A stretch of DNA of 35,565 nucleotides from Streptosporangiaceae bacterium (GCA_030050125.1 JASIJN010000398.1:1-35565); one strand, 5' to 3'; numbered from the stretch's first letter, positions 16,156 through 24,805 are shown. Numbers and translations are program-made. Notes: generated by a model not told the origin, from the sequence alone.

Positions 16156-16800
16156 TCAGGTACGGGGCCGGGGTTCGCGCCACATGCGCCAGATGGTGGG
16201 CCCCTGGCCCAGGGCCCGCAGTTCGCCGACGACGCGAAAGCCATTGCGCTCATACAGGGACAGGTTGCGCTCGTTGGATGATTCGAGGTAGGCCGGAACG
16301 CCATCGGTGTCCAGGCCGGTCAGGACCTCCCGCAGCATCTGAGTGCCCAGCCCCTCGCCCTGCCGGCCGCGGCGGGTCCCGAGGTAGCCGAGGTACCAGT
16401 GTCCCGGGGACTGCCCGGCGTGCAGGCGTTCGATCTGCATTTGCGTGCGCAGCGCGCGGAGCAGGTGGCGGCGGAAGGCCAGCCCGTTGGGCGCCGCCTC
16501 CAGGAAGACCTGGCTGAGCGGCATCGCCCAGGCCCCGGGCGTGGCCCACAGCGCGGCGGCCGAGCCGTCGCCGGTGAGGTAACACGGCTTGCCCCGGCGC
16601 AGGTAACTGCGGCTCATGCTGGTGAAGAACGTGCGCAGGCGGTTGTCCCGGCCACGCGCCTGCGGCGGGATCAGCCAGGCGAAGACCGGGTCCTCGGCAA
16701 AGGCGTCGGCCAGCACCTCGCCGAGCAGGGCTGCCTCGTGGCGCCGGGCGGCGCGGACGGCCTGCGAGCCTTCGCGGGGGGACGCCGTTTCCCGGGTCAT
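16156..16800 (-). CDS. GNAT-family N-acetyltransferase
   Basis: A 214-aa acetyl-CoA-dependent acyltransferase. The acetyl-CoA-binding region is GYLGTRRGRQGEGLGTQMLREVL, followed by YLESSNERNLSLYERNGFRVVGE, which is the usual end of the fold. ATG 16800 is chosen because AAAGGAGG stands five bases upstream on the minus strand, a textbook ribosome-binding site; a GTG 69 bases further upstream has none. It is divergent from the DHA2 exporter (197-base gap) and upstream of the metallohydrolase. Acetyl acceptor unknown; with an exporter next door a detoxification role is possible. Confidence 0.88.
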   Translation of the reverse strand: MTRETASPREGSQAVRAARRHEAALLGEVLADAFAEDPVFAWLIPPQARGRDNRLRTFFTSMSRSYLRRGKPCYLTGDGSAAALWATPGAWAMPLSQVFLEAAPNGLAFRRHLLRALRTQMQIERLHAGQSPGHWYLGYLGTRRGRQGEGLGTQMLREVLTGLDTDGVPAYLESSNERNLSLYERNGFRVVGELRALGQGPTIWRMWREPRPRT

Positions 16801-16997
16801 GGGCTCCTCCTTTGCCAGGCCAGACGAGCAGTCTCTCCTCCGGGCCGTCTGCAGGCAAGCCCGGGCCATGCGTGCGCCGAGTACCGTGGCAGCGGCGGAC
16901 CGTTGCCGGTCCGCGTGTCGTTCGCGGCTCCTACCGCGACGCAGCCCCCCGTGCCGCCCGCGCGGTACTCCGCAGTCAGTGATTGGGGACAGCAGTA

Positions 16998-18467
16998 ATG
17001 AGCAGCAGCGCGACGGCGCAGGAGGCTTCCCGGCAGCCCGACTTGGCGACGCACACCGGCCTGGCCATGGTCGTGGTGATGACCGGTGTGCTGATCACCG
17101 CGGTCGACACGACGATCGTGGTGCTCGCGCTGCCGACGATCGAGCGCGATCTGCACGTCGCGCTGGCCTCGGTGGTGTGGATCGTCATCGGCTACCTGCT
17201 CGTCATCACGCTGCTCGCGACACAGGTCGGCCGCCTGGGGGACATGTTCGGCCGGGTCCGAATGTATGAGGCCGGTTTCGCCGTCTTCGTACTCGGCTCG
17301 CTGCTGTGCGCGATGTCCTGGAACGAGGGTTCCATCATCGGCTTCCGGATACTCCAGGGCATTGGCGGCGCGTTCGTCACCGCCAATAGCGGCGCTGTCA
17401 TAGCGGAGCTGTACCCGCGAGAACAGCGCGGCCGGGCCTATGGCTACAACGCGATCGGCTGGAGTCTCGGCGCGGTGCTGGGGATCATACTGGGCGGCTT
17501 GATCGTCACCTATGTGTCCTGGCGCTGGATCTTCTGGATCAACGTGCCCATCGGCACCGCTGCCCTGGTCTTGGCCCTGAGGGTGCTGCGACAGCGTTCC
17601 GGCCGGGCGCAACGGCACCTGGACCTGACCGGCATGACAACACTGGGGCTGGGCCTGTTCGGAGTGCTCTGGGCGATGACCAAGCTGGCCACCTCGTACC
17701 TGAGTGCGTCGGTCGTCGGCTTCCTGGTGGGCGGGATCCTGCTGCTTGCCGTCTTTGTCGGGATCGAGTTGCGCCAGTCCGAGCCGATGCTGGACTTGTC
17801 TCTGTTCAAGATCCCGATGATGGCTCCGTCGCTTCTCGCCTCGCTGTTCCAGGGGCTCGCCAACTTCGCCGTGCTCTTCCTCGTCATCATGTACTTGCAG
17901 GGCGCCCGGCAGCTCACGCCGATTCATGCCTCGTTGCTGCTGATACCGGGCTACATAGTCGGGTCAGCGATCGGGCCGTTCGCGGGCCGCCTGGCCGATC
18001 GGGTGGGCCCGGTGATCCCGGCAACCATCGGCCTAGGAGTCCAGGTGGTCGCGCTGGCGATCTATGCTCAGCTCTCGCTGACCAGCGGTCTGTGGCTGGT
18101 CGTTCTCGGCAGCGTCATCAACGGAGCGGGTGCCAGCGCGTTCTTCCCGGCCAACACCTCGGCAGTGATGAAGGCCTCGCCGCCTTCGGTGCTGGGCATC
18201 TCTTCCGGGATGCTCAGGACGTTCGCCAACATCGGGATGGTCTTCTCGTTCTCGACCGCGATCCTTATCGCGTCCCGCTCCATCTCGCGCAGCCTGGCAT
18301 TCGCGATCTTCGTGGGGTCCACCAGCCTGCACGGCGACCTGGCGGCCGCCTTCACCACCGGCCTGCACACCGCGTTCTACACGTCGATGAGCATCATGGT
18401 TCTGGCCGCGGTGCTGTCGGCGACGCGCGTCCGCTCCGCATCCGCGCTCAGGTCCGGTGACCAGTAG
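16998..18467 (+). CDS. MFS exporter, DHA2 (EmrB/QacA) type, 14 TM
   Basis: A 489-aa major facilitator. The first membrane segment carries LITAVDTTIVVLALPTIERDL, the hallmark of the 14-TM drug:H+ antiporter group; the cytoplasmic loop GRLGDMFGRVRMY is motif A, and GWSLGAVLGIILGGLIV corresponds to motif C of exporters. The middle signature RHLDLTG follows TM6. ATG 16998 is used; an upstream TTG in frame is unlikely. It is divergent from the GNAT gene. It probably exports a lipophilic drug or metabolite; no nearby regulator is obvious. Confidence 0.93.
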   Translation: MSSSATAQEASRQPDLATHTGLAMVVVMTGVLITAVDTTIVVLALPTIERDLHVALASVVWIVIGYLLVITLLATQVGRLGDMFGRVRMYEAGFAVFVLGSLLCAMSWNEGSIIGFRILQGIGGAFVTANSGAVIAELYPREQRGRAYGYNAIGWSLGAVLGIILGGLIVTYVSWRWIFWINVPIGTAALVLALRVLRQRSGRAQRHLDLTGMTTLGLGLFGVLWAMTKLATSYLSASVVGFLVGGILLLAVFVGIELRQSEPMLDLSLFKIPMMAPSLLASLFQGLANFAVLFLVIMYLQGARQLTPIHASLLLIPGYIVGSAIGPFAGRLADRVGPVIPATIGLGVQVVALAIYAQLSLTSGLWLVVLGSVINGAGASAFFPANTSAVMKASPPSVLGISSGMLRTFANIGMVFSFSTAILIASRSISRSLAFAIFVGSTSLHGDLAAAFTTGLHTAFYTSMSIMVLAAVLSATRVRSASALRSGDQ

Positions 18468-18500
18468 CCGCGGTCAGCGGCCCAGGGGCCGGCGCCGTGT

Positions 18501-18514
18501 TAGCGTCGCAATTA
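18501..18514 (+). promoter_or_regulatory. Putative leaderless -10 box
   Basis: TAGCGT (18501-18506) ends seven bases before ATG 18514; no Shine-Dalgarno sequence is present and no -35 was recognised. Confidence 0.3.
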
Positions 18515-19098
18515 TGGCGAGGGCATGCCAACCGCGAGAATCCCCGGCGGGCGGGCCAATGCCGCTGGCCGTCCGGTACGCATGGGGCCTGCTATGGCTG
18601 CAGGGCGTCATCTGGGCCGGGCTCGCGCTCTTGATGGTCGTCGGCGAAGTTGTCGCTGTCATGCAGATCCTGGCCGACCAGAATGCGATAGTCGGGCTCG
18701 CTGTGGAGCTGTTTGCGGGCGGGCTCGCGGCCGGCTTCGCTGTCGGCACGATCCAGCTGGCGCGCGCTTTCGCGTCCGGGAGCGAGGGGGCAAGGAAGAC
18801 GGCGATCGGCGTCGAGATCGCGATGACCTGCCTGGGTGCGCTGATGACCGTCAGCTCCAATTTCTCGGGCGGTCTTGTGGCGGACGTTGGCGCGCTCGCC
18901 GCGGCGGCCGGCGGGGGCCTTTCGCTTGCCGCGGTCGTATGCCTGCTGCGCCGCGGGGCACGACGGTACTTCGCCGTGGCAGGCAACCGGGACGGCGCCA
19001 TCGACTCAGGCCGTAGACGGCCGCCTGCCGGGCCTGGCTCCGCGTCCTGCCGGACCGCTGTCCGGGCCGTGGAGAGCCTCGCCCCCGGCCTCTGCTAG
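18514..19098 (+). CDS. Small integral membrane protein, unknown function
   Basis: A 194-aa protein with four hydrophobic segments (LLWLQGVIWAGLALLMVV, LAVELFAGGLAAGFAVG, IGVEIAMTCLGALMTVS, LAAAAGGGLSLAAVVCLL) and a basic, disordered C-terminal tail. I chose ATG 18514; ATG 18559 (MPLAVRYAW) is also possible and would begin just before the first membrane segment. It lies 46 bases after the exporter gene. No family recognised. Confidence 0.6.
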   Translation: MARACQPRESPAGGPMPLAVRYAWGLLWLQGVIWAGLALLMVVGEVVAVMQILADQNAIVGLAVELFAGGLAAGFAVGTIQLARAFASGSEGARKTAIGVEIAMTCLGALMTVSSNFSGGLVADVGALAAAAGGGLSLAAVVCLLRRGARRYFAVAGNRDGAIDSGRRRPPAGPGSASCRTAVRAVESLAPGLC

Positions 19099-19214
19099 TC
19101 CGTCGCCAGCCCGGACTCTTTCCCTGCGCCGGGACCGGTGGCGGGACGCCATGACCGCGTCGCTGGTCAGGCTGGAACTCCTGGCAACGGCGCCGTCGAT
19201 CGGGTGGCCGGCGG

Positions 19215-20366
19215 TCACCCGAGGACCTGGTCGAGGACTGTCAGCGCGTGCGCGATGTCGTCGCTGCTGTTGTAGAAGTGCACGGAGAACCGGGCCGAGC
19301 CCACCCGGGGGGAGACGATCACGCCCCGGCGGGTGAGATCGGCGGCGATGGCCTCGCCGTCGCGGCCGGGGAACCGGGCGGTGACGGTGCCGGCCCGCCG
19401 TCCGGGGTCGCTCGGGGTTATCAGCCGCGCGCCGCGGTGGGCCAGTCCCTCGGCAAGCTCGCTGGCAAGATCGCGGTTGTGGGCGGCCACCTCGGCCAGC
19501 GACAGGGCGTCGATGTAGCGGATGGCGTGGCCGAGCGCGATCGCCGCCGCGTAGGACATCGTGGAATACTCCATCCGCCGCGCCGATGGGGCCAGGGGCT
19601 TCCACCGGGCGTCGAGGGAGTAGGGGTGCTCGACGGCGCGCCAGCCGGCCAGCGGCGGCCGGAATCGTTCCAGCACCGGGGGGCTGAGGTAGCAGGCGGC
19701 GGCGCCGAACAGGCTGCACAGCCATTTGTAGGCGCCGGTGATCAGCACGTCCACGCCCGCGGCGGTGACGTCGATGGGTACCTGCCCGGCGGACTGCGTG
19801 GCGTCGACGATGAGCAGCGCACCGTGGTCGTGCGCCAGCGCTGCCAGGTCGGCCAGGTCGAGCAGGTGGCCGGTCAGGAACTGAACATGGCTGATGCAGA
19901 TCGCCGCGGTGGCGGAGTCGACGTGCTCGGCCACCCGGCTCACGTCGAAGCCGTCCGGGTCGTCCAGCACCGGGACCAGCCGGACCTGGCAGCCGGTGTC
20001 CTCGGCGATCCTGTGCCATGGGTAGGTGACGCTGGGGAAGTCCGCGTCGCTGGACACGACGTTCTGGCCCTTGCCGGGCCGCAGCCACCAGGCGATCTGG
20101 CACAGCGCCTCGGTGAAGCTGGTCGTGATGGCGATCGTGGACGGGTCGGCGTGCAGCAGTCCGGCGGCGGCCTGGCGGGCGTCTTCCAGGATGCCGACCT
20201 CGGTGTCCTCATCCATGCCGGTAGTGCCCGCTTGGGCCAGTTCGGCCTCGAACTCGTGGGCCGGGCCGATCACCGAGGCGGGCACCAGGCCCGCGGAGGC
20301 GGTGTTGAGGTAGGTGAACCGGTCGAATGCCGGAAAGTCTTGGCGTCGCAGGCCGGGAACGGTCAT
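19215..20366 (-). CDS. Class V PLP-dependent aminotransferase / cysteine-desulfurase-like enzyme
   Basis: A 383-aa fold-type I PLP enzyme of the class V group. It shows FTYLNTASAGLVP near the start, ITTSFTEALCQIAWWL, then LLIVDATQSAGQVPID (Asp188, Gln191) and the PLP lysine in ITGAYKWLCS (Lys214). There is no obvious flexible-loop catalytic cysteine as in SufS, so an aminotransferase or beta-lyase is as likely as a desulfurase. ATG 20366 has AGAGGA five bases upstream; the earlier in-frame ATG at 20402 is less likely. It is divergent from an ArsR-like gene that is followed by a second PLP enzyme, so the three are probably one amino-acid-related regulon. Confidence 0.87.
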   Translation of the reverse strand: MTVPGLRRQDFPAFDRFTYLNTASAGLVPASVIGPAHEFEAELAQAGTTGMDEDTEVGILEDARQAAAGLLHADPSTIAITTSFTEALCQIAWWLRPGKGQNVVSSDADFPSVTYPWHRIAEDTGCQVRLVPVLDDPDGFDVSRVAEHVDSATAAICISHVQFLTGHLLDLADLAALAHDHGALLIVDATQSAGQVPIDVTAAGVDVLITGAYKWLCSLFGAAACYLSPPVLERFRPPLAGWRAVEHPYSLDARWKPLAPSARRMEYSTMSYAAAIALGHAIRYIDALSLAEVAAHNRDLASELAEGLAHRGARLITPSDPGRRAGTVTARFPGRDGEAIAADLTRRGVIVSPRVGSARFSVHFYNSSDDIAHALTVLDQVLG

Positions 20367-20446
20367 GTCGTCCTCTTTGCCACTTGGGAGGCCGGAATCC
20401 ACCAGGGTCTCGGCATGCTAGCCGGTCGGGGCCGCGCCGGGGACAC

Positions 20447-20482
20447 TAGACAGTTACTTAGCTATTTGCCATAATGCCTTTG
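20447..20482 (+). promoter_or_regulatory. Leaderless sigma-70-type promoter of the ArsR-like gene
   Basis: TAGACA (20447-20452), a 17-base spacer, CATAAT (20470-20475), then six bases to the GTG at 20482. The spacing is ideal and transcription would begin at the start codon. The spacer is A/T-rich and contains the palindrome TAGCTA (20459-20464), a possible operator. Confidence 0.7.
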
Positions 20483-20784
20483 TGCTTGACGTGGACCTCA
20501 TCAAGGCCCTGGGCAGCGAGAAGCGCCTCCAGGTCCTGGAGTGGCTGCGTGACCCGGTGGCCAACTTCCCCCCGCAGCGCGACGGCGACCTGACCGACGA
20601 CGGTGTGTGCGCGCTGTTCATCGCGGAGAAGCTGGGCGTCAGCCCGCCGACCTGCGGTGAGCACCTGAAGCTGCTCTCCCGGGCGGGTCTGATCAGAGGC
20701 AAGAAGATCAAGCAGTGGGTCTTCTACAAGCGCGAGGAGGACGGCATCGCCCAGGCCAAGGAGGCACTCGCCGGTGACTGGTGA
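20482..20784 (+). CDS. ArsR-like winged-helix regulator
   Basis: A 100-aa winged-helix protein: IKALGSEKRLQVLEWLRDP, then CALFIAEKLGVSPPTCGEHLKLLSRAGLIRGKKIKQWVFYKR, the recognition helix and wing of the ArsR family. Two cysteines (in VCALF and PTCGEH) flank the recognition helix, but there is no classical ELCVCDL metal box, so metal or thiol sensing is only a possibility. The GTG start is fixed by the promoter immediately upstream. The next gene (PLP dehydratase) starts 45 bases after the stop; the class V PLP gene is divergent. It probably controls both. Confidence 0.83.
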   Translation: MLDVDLIKALGSEKRLQVLEWLRDPVANFPPQRDGDLTDDGVCALFIAEKLGVSPPTCGEHLKLLSRAGLIRGKKIKQWVFYKREEDGIAQAKEALAGDW

Positions 20785-20829
20785 GACGCAAGCCCACGAG
20801 CGTCGGATCTCCCGCCCGGGCGGCATCCG

Positions 20830-21741
20830 GTGATTACGCACGACGACATTCGCCGCGTCTACGACACGATCGGGCCCTACCTGCGCCGCACGCCGGTCGT
20901 CGAGCTCGAGCTGCCCCGGCCGGTGATACTCAAGCTGGAGCAGCTGCAGTACGCGGGGTCGTTCAAAGCCCGCGGCGCGTTCACGAACCTGCTGCTCAGG
21001 AAGGTTCCGCCGGTCGGGGTGGCGGCCGCGTCGGGCGGCAACCACGGCGTCGCCGTCGCGTATGCCGCGCACCGGCTCGGCATCCCGGCCCGGATCTTCG
21101 TGCCCACCGTGTCCTCCCCGGCGAAGATCGAGCGGATCCGTCAGCTGGCGGACCTGGTGATCGGAGGCGATCGTTATGCCGACGCGCTGGAGGCCGCGCA
21201 GCGATGGATCGCGGCGTCCGGCGCGATGAGCGTGCCCGCCTACGATCAGCGGGAGACCATACTCGGCCAGGCCACGCTCGCGCTCGAGCTCGATGGCCAG
21301 GCCGGGCCGCTGGATACGGTCCTGGTCCCGGTCGGCGGCGGCGGCCTCATCGCGGGAATCGCCTCGTACTTCGCGGGCACCGCCCGGGTCATCGGCGTCG
21401 AGCCCGACGGGGCGCCGACCCTTTTCCGCGCCCGGGCGGCCGGCGCGCCCGTCGATGCCCCCGCGGGCAGCATCGCCGTGGATGCCCTCGCCCCGCGCCG
21501 CGTCGGCGACCTGGTCTTCCCGATCACCCAGGCCTACGTCGAGGACGTGGTGATCGTGGACGACGACGCCATCCGCAGCGCGCAGCGCACGCTCTGGGAG
21601 ACCGCCCGCATCGCGGCCGAGCCGGCCGCCTCGGTCGGCGTGGCGGCGCTGCTCACCGGCGCGTACAAGCCCGCGCCCGGCGAGCGCGTGGCCGTCATCA
21701 TCAGCGGCGCCAACATGGCCCCGTCGCAGCTGGACGGCTGA
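20830..21741 (+). CDS. Threonine/serine dehydratase-like PLP enzyme (fold type II)
   Basis: A 303-aa fold-type II PLP enzyme. The cofactor lysine is Lys46 in AGSFKARGA, with ASGGNHGVAVAYAA as the substrate loop and VGGGGLIAGIA as the phosphate-binding loop. The C-terminal ACT domain of biosynthetic IlvA is absent, so it resembles catabolic threonine/serine ammonia-lyases, racemases or hydroxyaspartate dehydratases. It starts with GTG at 20830 and follows the ArsR-like gene. Together with the divergent class V PLP enzyme it suggests breakdown or interconversion of a hydroxy- or thio-amino acid; the exact substrate is unknown. Confidence 0.88.
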   Translation: MITHDDIRRVYDTIGPYLRRTPVVELELPRPVILKLEQLQYAGSFKARGAFTNLLLRKVPPVGVAAASGGNHGVAVAYAAHRLGIPARIFVPTVSSPAKIERIRQLADLVIGGDRYADALEAAQRWIAASGAMSVPAYDQRETILGQATLALELDGQAGPLDTVLVPVGGGGLIAGIASYFAGTARVIGVEPDGAPTLFRARAAGAPVDAPAGSIAVDALAPRRVGDLVFPITQAYVEDVVIVDDDAIRSAQRTLWETARIAAEPAASVGVAALLTGAYKPAPGERVAVIISGANMAPSQLDG

Positions 21742-21763
21742 TGACCGGTGCCCGGGGCGCCCG

Positions 21764-22990
21764 TCAGGCCTGACGCGGGGCGATCGCGACCCAGGTCCGC
21801 CCGGAGTTTGCGGTCAGGTACATGTCGGGGGCCGGGCCAGACACGATGCCCGAGGGGGAGACCCAGGCGAACCCGTCGCGCACGCTGACGAAGTCCACGT
21901 ATGTAGGGATCTGGCCAAAGTGCCGGCCCTGCGGGACCGGGGTCCAGCTCTGGCCGGCATCGGCGGTGACGTAGAAGACGCTGCCGATCAGGCCCTGGCT
22001 GCCGGCCGACACGGCGATCGCGCGGTCGGCGCTGAAGAACCTGACCTGCGGGTAAGGCCCGGCGCCCGCGGGCAAGTACCTGGGCTGCCAGCTGTGTCCT
22101 GCGTCGGGGCTGACGAGCAGTTCCGCGGTGGCCGGGTAGTGGCCGATCGTCAGGAATCCGGCCTGCCCGATGAACTGCGGCGGCGTGATGAAGCAGCCAC
22201 CCGGCGAGCAGGTAGCCGCCGTGATCGGCAGCGGCTGCGGTGCCCAGTGGTCGCCGGCGTCGTGCGTCACCAGCACCAGGCTGGCGACGGGGCAGTAGCC
22301 GGTGATCCAGCCGGTCTGCGGCGAGCTGAAGGTCATGCCGGACTTGCCGCAGGCAGTAGGCAGGCCGCTGCCGCTGATCCCGCCCTGCGGTGACGGCAGT
22401 GTCTGCGCCGTCTGCGACCAGCGCAGCCCCGCGTCCGTCGTCCGGTACACCGCGACCCAGTCCTGGTTCATGGCCTCGCCGAGGTCCTCGAGCAGCCATC
22501 CATGCGAGGGATCGAGGAAGTCGACCGCCACCGGCTCGGCCTGCCCGGCGGGGGCTGACCGGCTCCACGAGGCGCCGCCGTTGTCGGTGGCGAATACCTC
22601 GGTGGCGTGCCTGCCAGGTCCCGCTGGCAGGTAAACCGCCAGCCAGGCGCGGCTGGAGGTGGCTGCCTGCAGCACCATCGGCTCGCCGACCAGGTCGTCG
22701 AGGGCGGGCGGAGCGACCGTGACCCAGCTAAGCCCCCCGTCCGCTGTGCGGGCGGGCAGGACCGGGGCGCCCGTGCCCGCCGTCGGATTCGAGGTGGCCA
22801 GCAGCGCCCAGCCCGCCTTCGCCGAGACCATCTGCAAGGACTCGAACCAGACCCGGGGGTGCGCCGCGGGCTGGCGCTGCGTCCCGGGCGCGGCGGACGA
22901 CGCCGCGCGGACGCTGCAGCCCGCCGTCGCCAAGACCATCGCCATCGCCATCACCATCAGCCGCCAGCCACGACGCCTCGCCCACCACAT
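21764..22990 (-). CDS. Asp-box (BNR-repeat) lipoprotein, beta-propeller
   Basis: A 408-aa exported lipoprotein. Its signal peptide (RRRGWRLMVMAMAMVLATAGC) ends in a lipobox with Cys25 as the lipidated residue. Seven Asp-box-like motifs are visible: TADGGLSW, ATDNGGASW, TTDAGLRW, THDAGDHW, SPDAGHSW, TADAGQSW and TANSGRTW, which suggests a six- or seven-bladed propeller like those of sialidase/VPS10-type proteins. Catalytic sialidase residues are not evident, so binding is more likely than hydrolysis. ATG 22990 has GGAGGTGAG just upstream on the minus strand. It acts outside the membrane; ligand unknown. Confidence 0.86.
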   Translation of the reverse strand: MWWARRRGWRLMVMAMAMVLATAGCSVRAASSAAPGTQRQPAAHPRVWFESLQMVSAKAGWALLATSNPTAGTGAPVLPARTADGGLSWVTVAPPALDDLVGEPMVLQAATSSRAWLAVYLPAGPGRHATEVFATDNGGASWSRSAPAGQAEPVAVDFLDPSHGWLLEDLGEAMNQDWVAVYRTTDAGLRWSQTAQTLPSPQGGISGSGLPTACGKSGMTFSSPQTGWITGYCPVASLVLVTHDAGDHWAPQPLPITAATCSPGGCFITPPQFIGQAGFLTIGHYPATAELLVSPDAGHSWQPRYLPAGAGPYPQVRFFSADRAIAVSAGSQGLIGSVFYVTADAGQSWTPVPQGRHFGQIPTYVDFVSVRDGFAWVSPSGIVSGPAPDMYLTANSGRTWVAIAPRQA

Positions 22991-23161
22991 GGTTCTCACC
23001 TCCGGCCGCCATCTCGCGCACATGGCGGCATGCCTCACTACTGAGACCATGCCGGGCCGCCCCGCGTTGCGGGCCGCTGCCGGGTTTCGCGGTCATCGGC
23101 CAGGGCCGCCGGACGAGATCGGCCCGCCTTCGGCCAGTCCGCCGGCGGCGGCGCGGTGTGT

Positions 23162-23197
23162 TTGCCGCGGAATCTGATGTTCACCACAATCCAGGTG
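23162..23197 (+). promoter_or_regulatory. Leaderless promoter of the methyltransferase gene
   Basis: TTGCCG (23162-23167), a 17-base spacer, CACAAT (23185-23190), then six bases to GTG 23197. This decides the start in favour of 23197 rather than the GTG at 23158. Confidence 0.55.
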
Positions 23198-24003
23198 TGA
23201 ACGACGAGGACCGGATCCGGCTCAACCGCGTGTGGTGGGACGAGCGGGTGGCCATCCACATGGCCGGTGAGTTCTATGACGTCGGCGGGTTCCTGGCGGG
23301 CCGCTCCACCCTGCGGCCGTTCGAAACAGCGGAGATGGGCAGCGTGGCGGGCTGCCGCCTGGTTCATCTGCAATGCCACTTCGGCCTGGACACGCTGTCG
23401 TGGGCCCGGGAGGGCGCCGTGGTCACCGGCGTGGATTTCGCGCCCGCCGCGGTGGCGGCCGCCCGGGATCTGGCCCGCCAGACGGGTATCGGGGCGGATT
23501 TCGTCGAGGCAGGGGTCTATGACGCGGCCACGGCCCTGACGGGCCGCGCCTTCGACGTTGTCTACACCGGCGTCGGGGCGATCATCTGGCTGCCCGACAT
23601 CACGCGCTGGGCCGGTACCGTCGCCGCGCTGCTGGCTCCCGGCGGCCGCTTTTACATGGCGGAGTTCCACCCGTTCTCGGTGGTGCTAGGGGAGGAGGAC
23701 CTGACCGTCACCGACTCCTACTTCGATCCCGGGCCGTTCCTGCACGACGAGCCAGGATCGTACGCAGACCCCGATGCCCAGACCGCCCACCATCAGTCCC
23801 TGACCTGGCACCATGGCCTGGGTGCCGTCGTCACCGCGCTGGCCCAGGCCGGGCTGAGGATCGAGTTCCTGCACGAGCACCCGTATACGCTGCGCGCTCG
23901 CTGGCCGTTCTGCGAGCGCAAGCCCGACCGGACCTACCACATGCCAGCCGGCCGGCCGCAGGTGCCGCTGCTGTACTCGGTGAAAGCCACGCGGCCGGGC
24001 TAG
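23197..24003 (+). CDS. Class I SAM-dependent methyltransferase
   Basis: A 268-aa methyltransferase. Motif I is degenerate but recognisable (RLVHLQCHFGLDTLSWAREG), followed by VTGVDFAPAAVAAARDLA (acidic residue of motif II region), DVVYTGVGAIIWLPD (motif IV) and ALLAPGGRFYMAEFHP (motif post-IV). The N-terminus NRVWWDERVAIH is typical of a common actinobacterial family. GTG 23197 is chosen because of the leaderless promoter directly upstream. Its end is 67 bases from the convergent nucleotidyltransferase gene. Substrate unknown. Confidence 0.88.
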   Translation: MNDEDRIRLNRVWWDERVAIHMAGEFYDVGGFLAGRSTLRPFETAEMGSVAGCRLVHLQCHFGLDTLSWAREGAVVTGVDFAPAAVAAARDLARQTGIGADFVEAGVYDAATALTGRAFDVVYTGVGAIIWLPDITRWAGTVAALLAPGGRFYMAEFHPFSVVLGEEDLTVTDSYFDPGPFLHDEPGSYADPDAQTAHHQSLTWHHGLGAVVTALAQAGLRIEFLHEHPYTLRARWPFCERKPDRTYHMPAGRPQVPLLYSVKATRPG

Positions 24004-24070
24004 CCGCTCCCGGGCACGAAGATGGGCGCCTGAGCGAAGGCGGCGAGGGCGGGGACTCCCGGGCCATTCG

Positions 24071-24805
24071 TCATTCGTCCGTCCAGACGTCGTCCCTCAG
24101 GCCGAGACAGGCCCGCACATCGCGGACCACGGCGGTCAGATCCGGTTGGAGTTCTCCGAGCAGGTCCTGAGCGCCGCCCAGCCCGGCCCGCTCGACGAGC
24201 CGCTTCTCGTTGAGGGCCCATTCACCGGCAGCCGCCACTCTTGCCTGCGCCGCGGCGAGCACGGCCTGGCAGAGGTTGGCCAGGCAGGCGACCCGGTCTT
24301 GACGTCCGGCGTGGACTTCGGCGAAATACAATGCTCCGGCTGCGAGCCGGGACCAGGCAGCGGGCGCGGTCTGCCGCAGCTTCCGCGGGAACTCCGGACG
24401 GGGCAGGTCACCGGCCAGCACCCGGCCCAGGGCCAGTTCCCCGGCGAGAACGTAAGTGGCGATCCCGGCCACATAGCCGACTTCGCGCTGAATCTCGAAC
24501 CGGCCGTCCCCGGCGGCCGCGGTCCAGTGCAGCACCTCATCGAGGTCTCGGTAGATGAGGTCGACCTTGGTGCCGCCGATCGTCAGCCAGGCCCCGCCGT
24601 TCAGGATGCGGCCCCACTCGCCGGGGGCGAACACCCGCCCCGGCCAGCCGAGCGCGGCGATGTCGGCCGGGTCAAGCCGGTCCCGGTAGTAGAGCCCGAA
24701 GTCCCAGTCCGAGCCCTCGACGGCGGTATTCGTCGCTCTCGACCCGCCGAGGGTGACCGCCACCACCCCGGGGATCGCGGCCAGTTGCCTGGCAAGGTGC
24801 TCCAC
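24071..24805 (-). CDS. Nucleotidyltransferase-fold protein
   Basis: About 244 aa. The Pol-beta-type nucleotidyltransferase signature is GGSRATNTAVEGSDWDFGLYY (two metal-binding Asp residues in SDWD), with a third acidic site in VDLIYRD. The C-terminal helical part (YFAEVHAGRQDRVACLANL and onward) resembles those of antibiotic nucleotidyltransferases. I chose GTG 24805 because GATACT on the minus strand ends six bases before it; a TTG at 24832 in the same frame is the alternative and would add nine residues. Substrate (aminoglycoside-like, nucleotide or protein) cannot be told. Confidence 0.78.
   Translation of the reverse strand: MEHLARQLAAIPGVVAVTLGGSRATNTAVEGSDWDFGLYYRDRLDPADIAALGWPGRVFAPGEWGRILNGGAWLTIGGTKVDLIYRDLDEVLHWTAAAGDGRFEIQREVGYVAGIATYVLAGELALGRVLAGDLPRPEFPRKLRQTAPAAWSRLAAGALYFAEVHAGRQDRVACLANLCQAVLAAAQARVAAAGEWALNEKRLVERAGLGGAQDLLGELQPDLTAVVRDVRACLGLRDDVWTDE

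Noticed and set aside
14383..16281. Open frame of 632 codons on the plus strand opposite the metallohydrolase gene
   Set aside because: The minus-strand protein has clear PHP/CehA motifs; the plus-strand frame has no recognisable domain and runs past the start of the real gene.
20781..21773. Open frame overlapping the PLP dehydratase in another frame
   Set aside because: Composed mostly of Arg, Gly and Ala; the GTG 20830 frame has the PLP lysine and glycine loop of the real enzyme.
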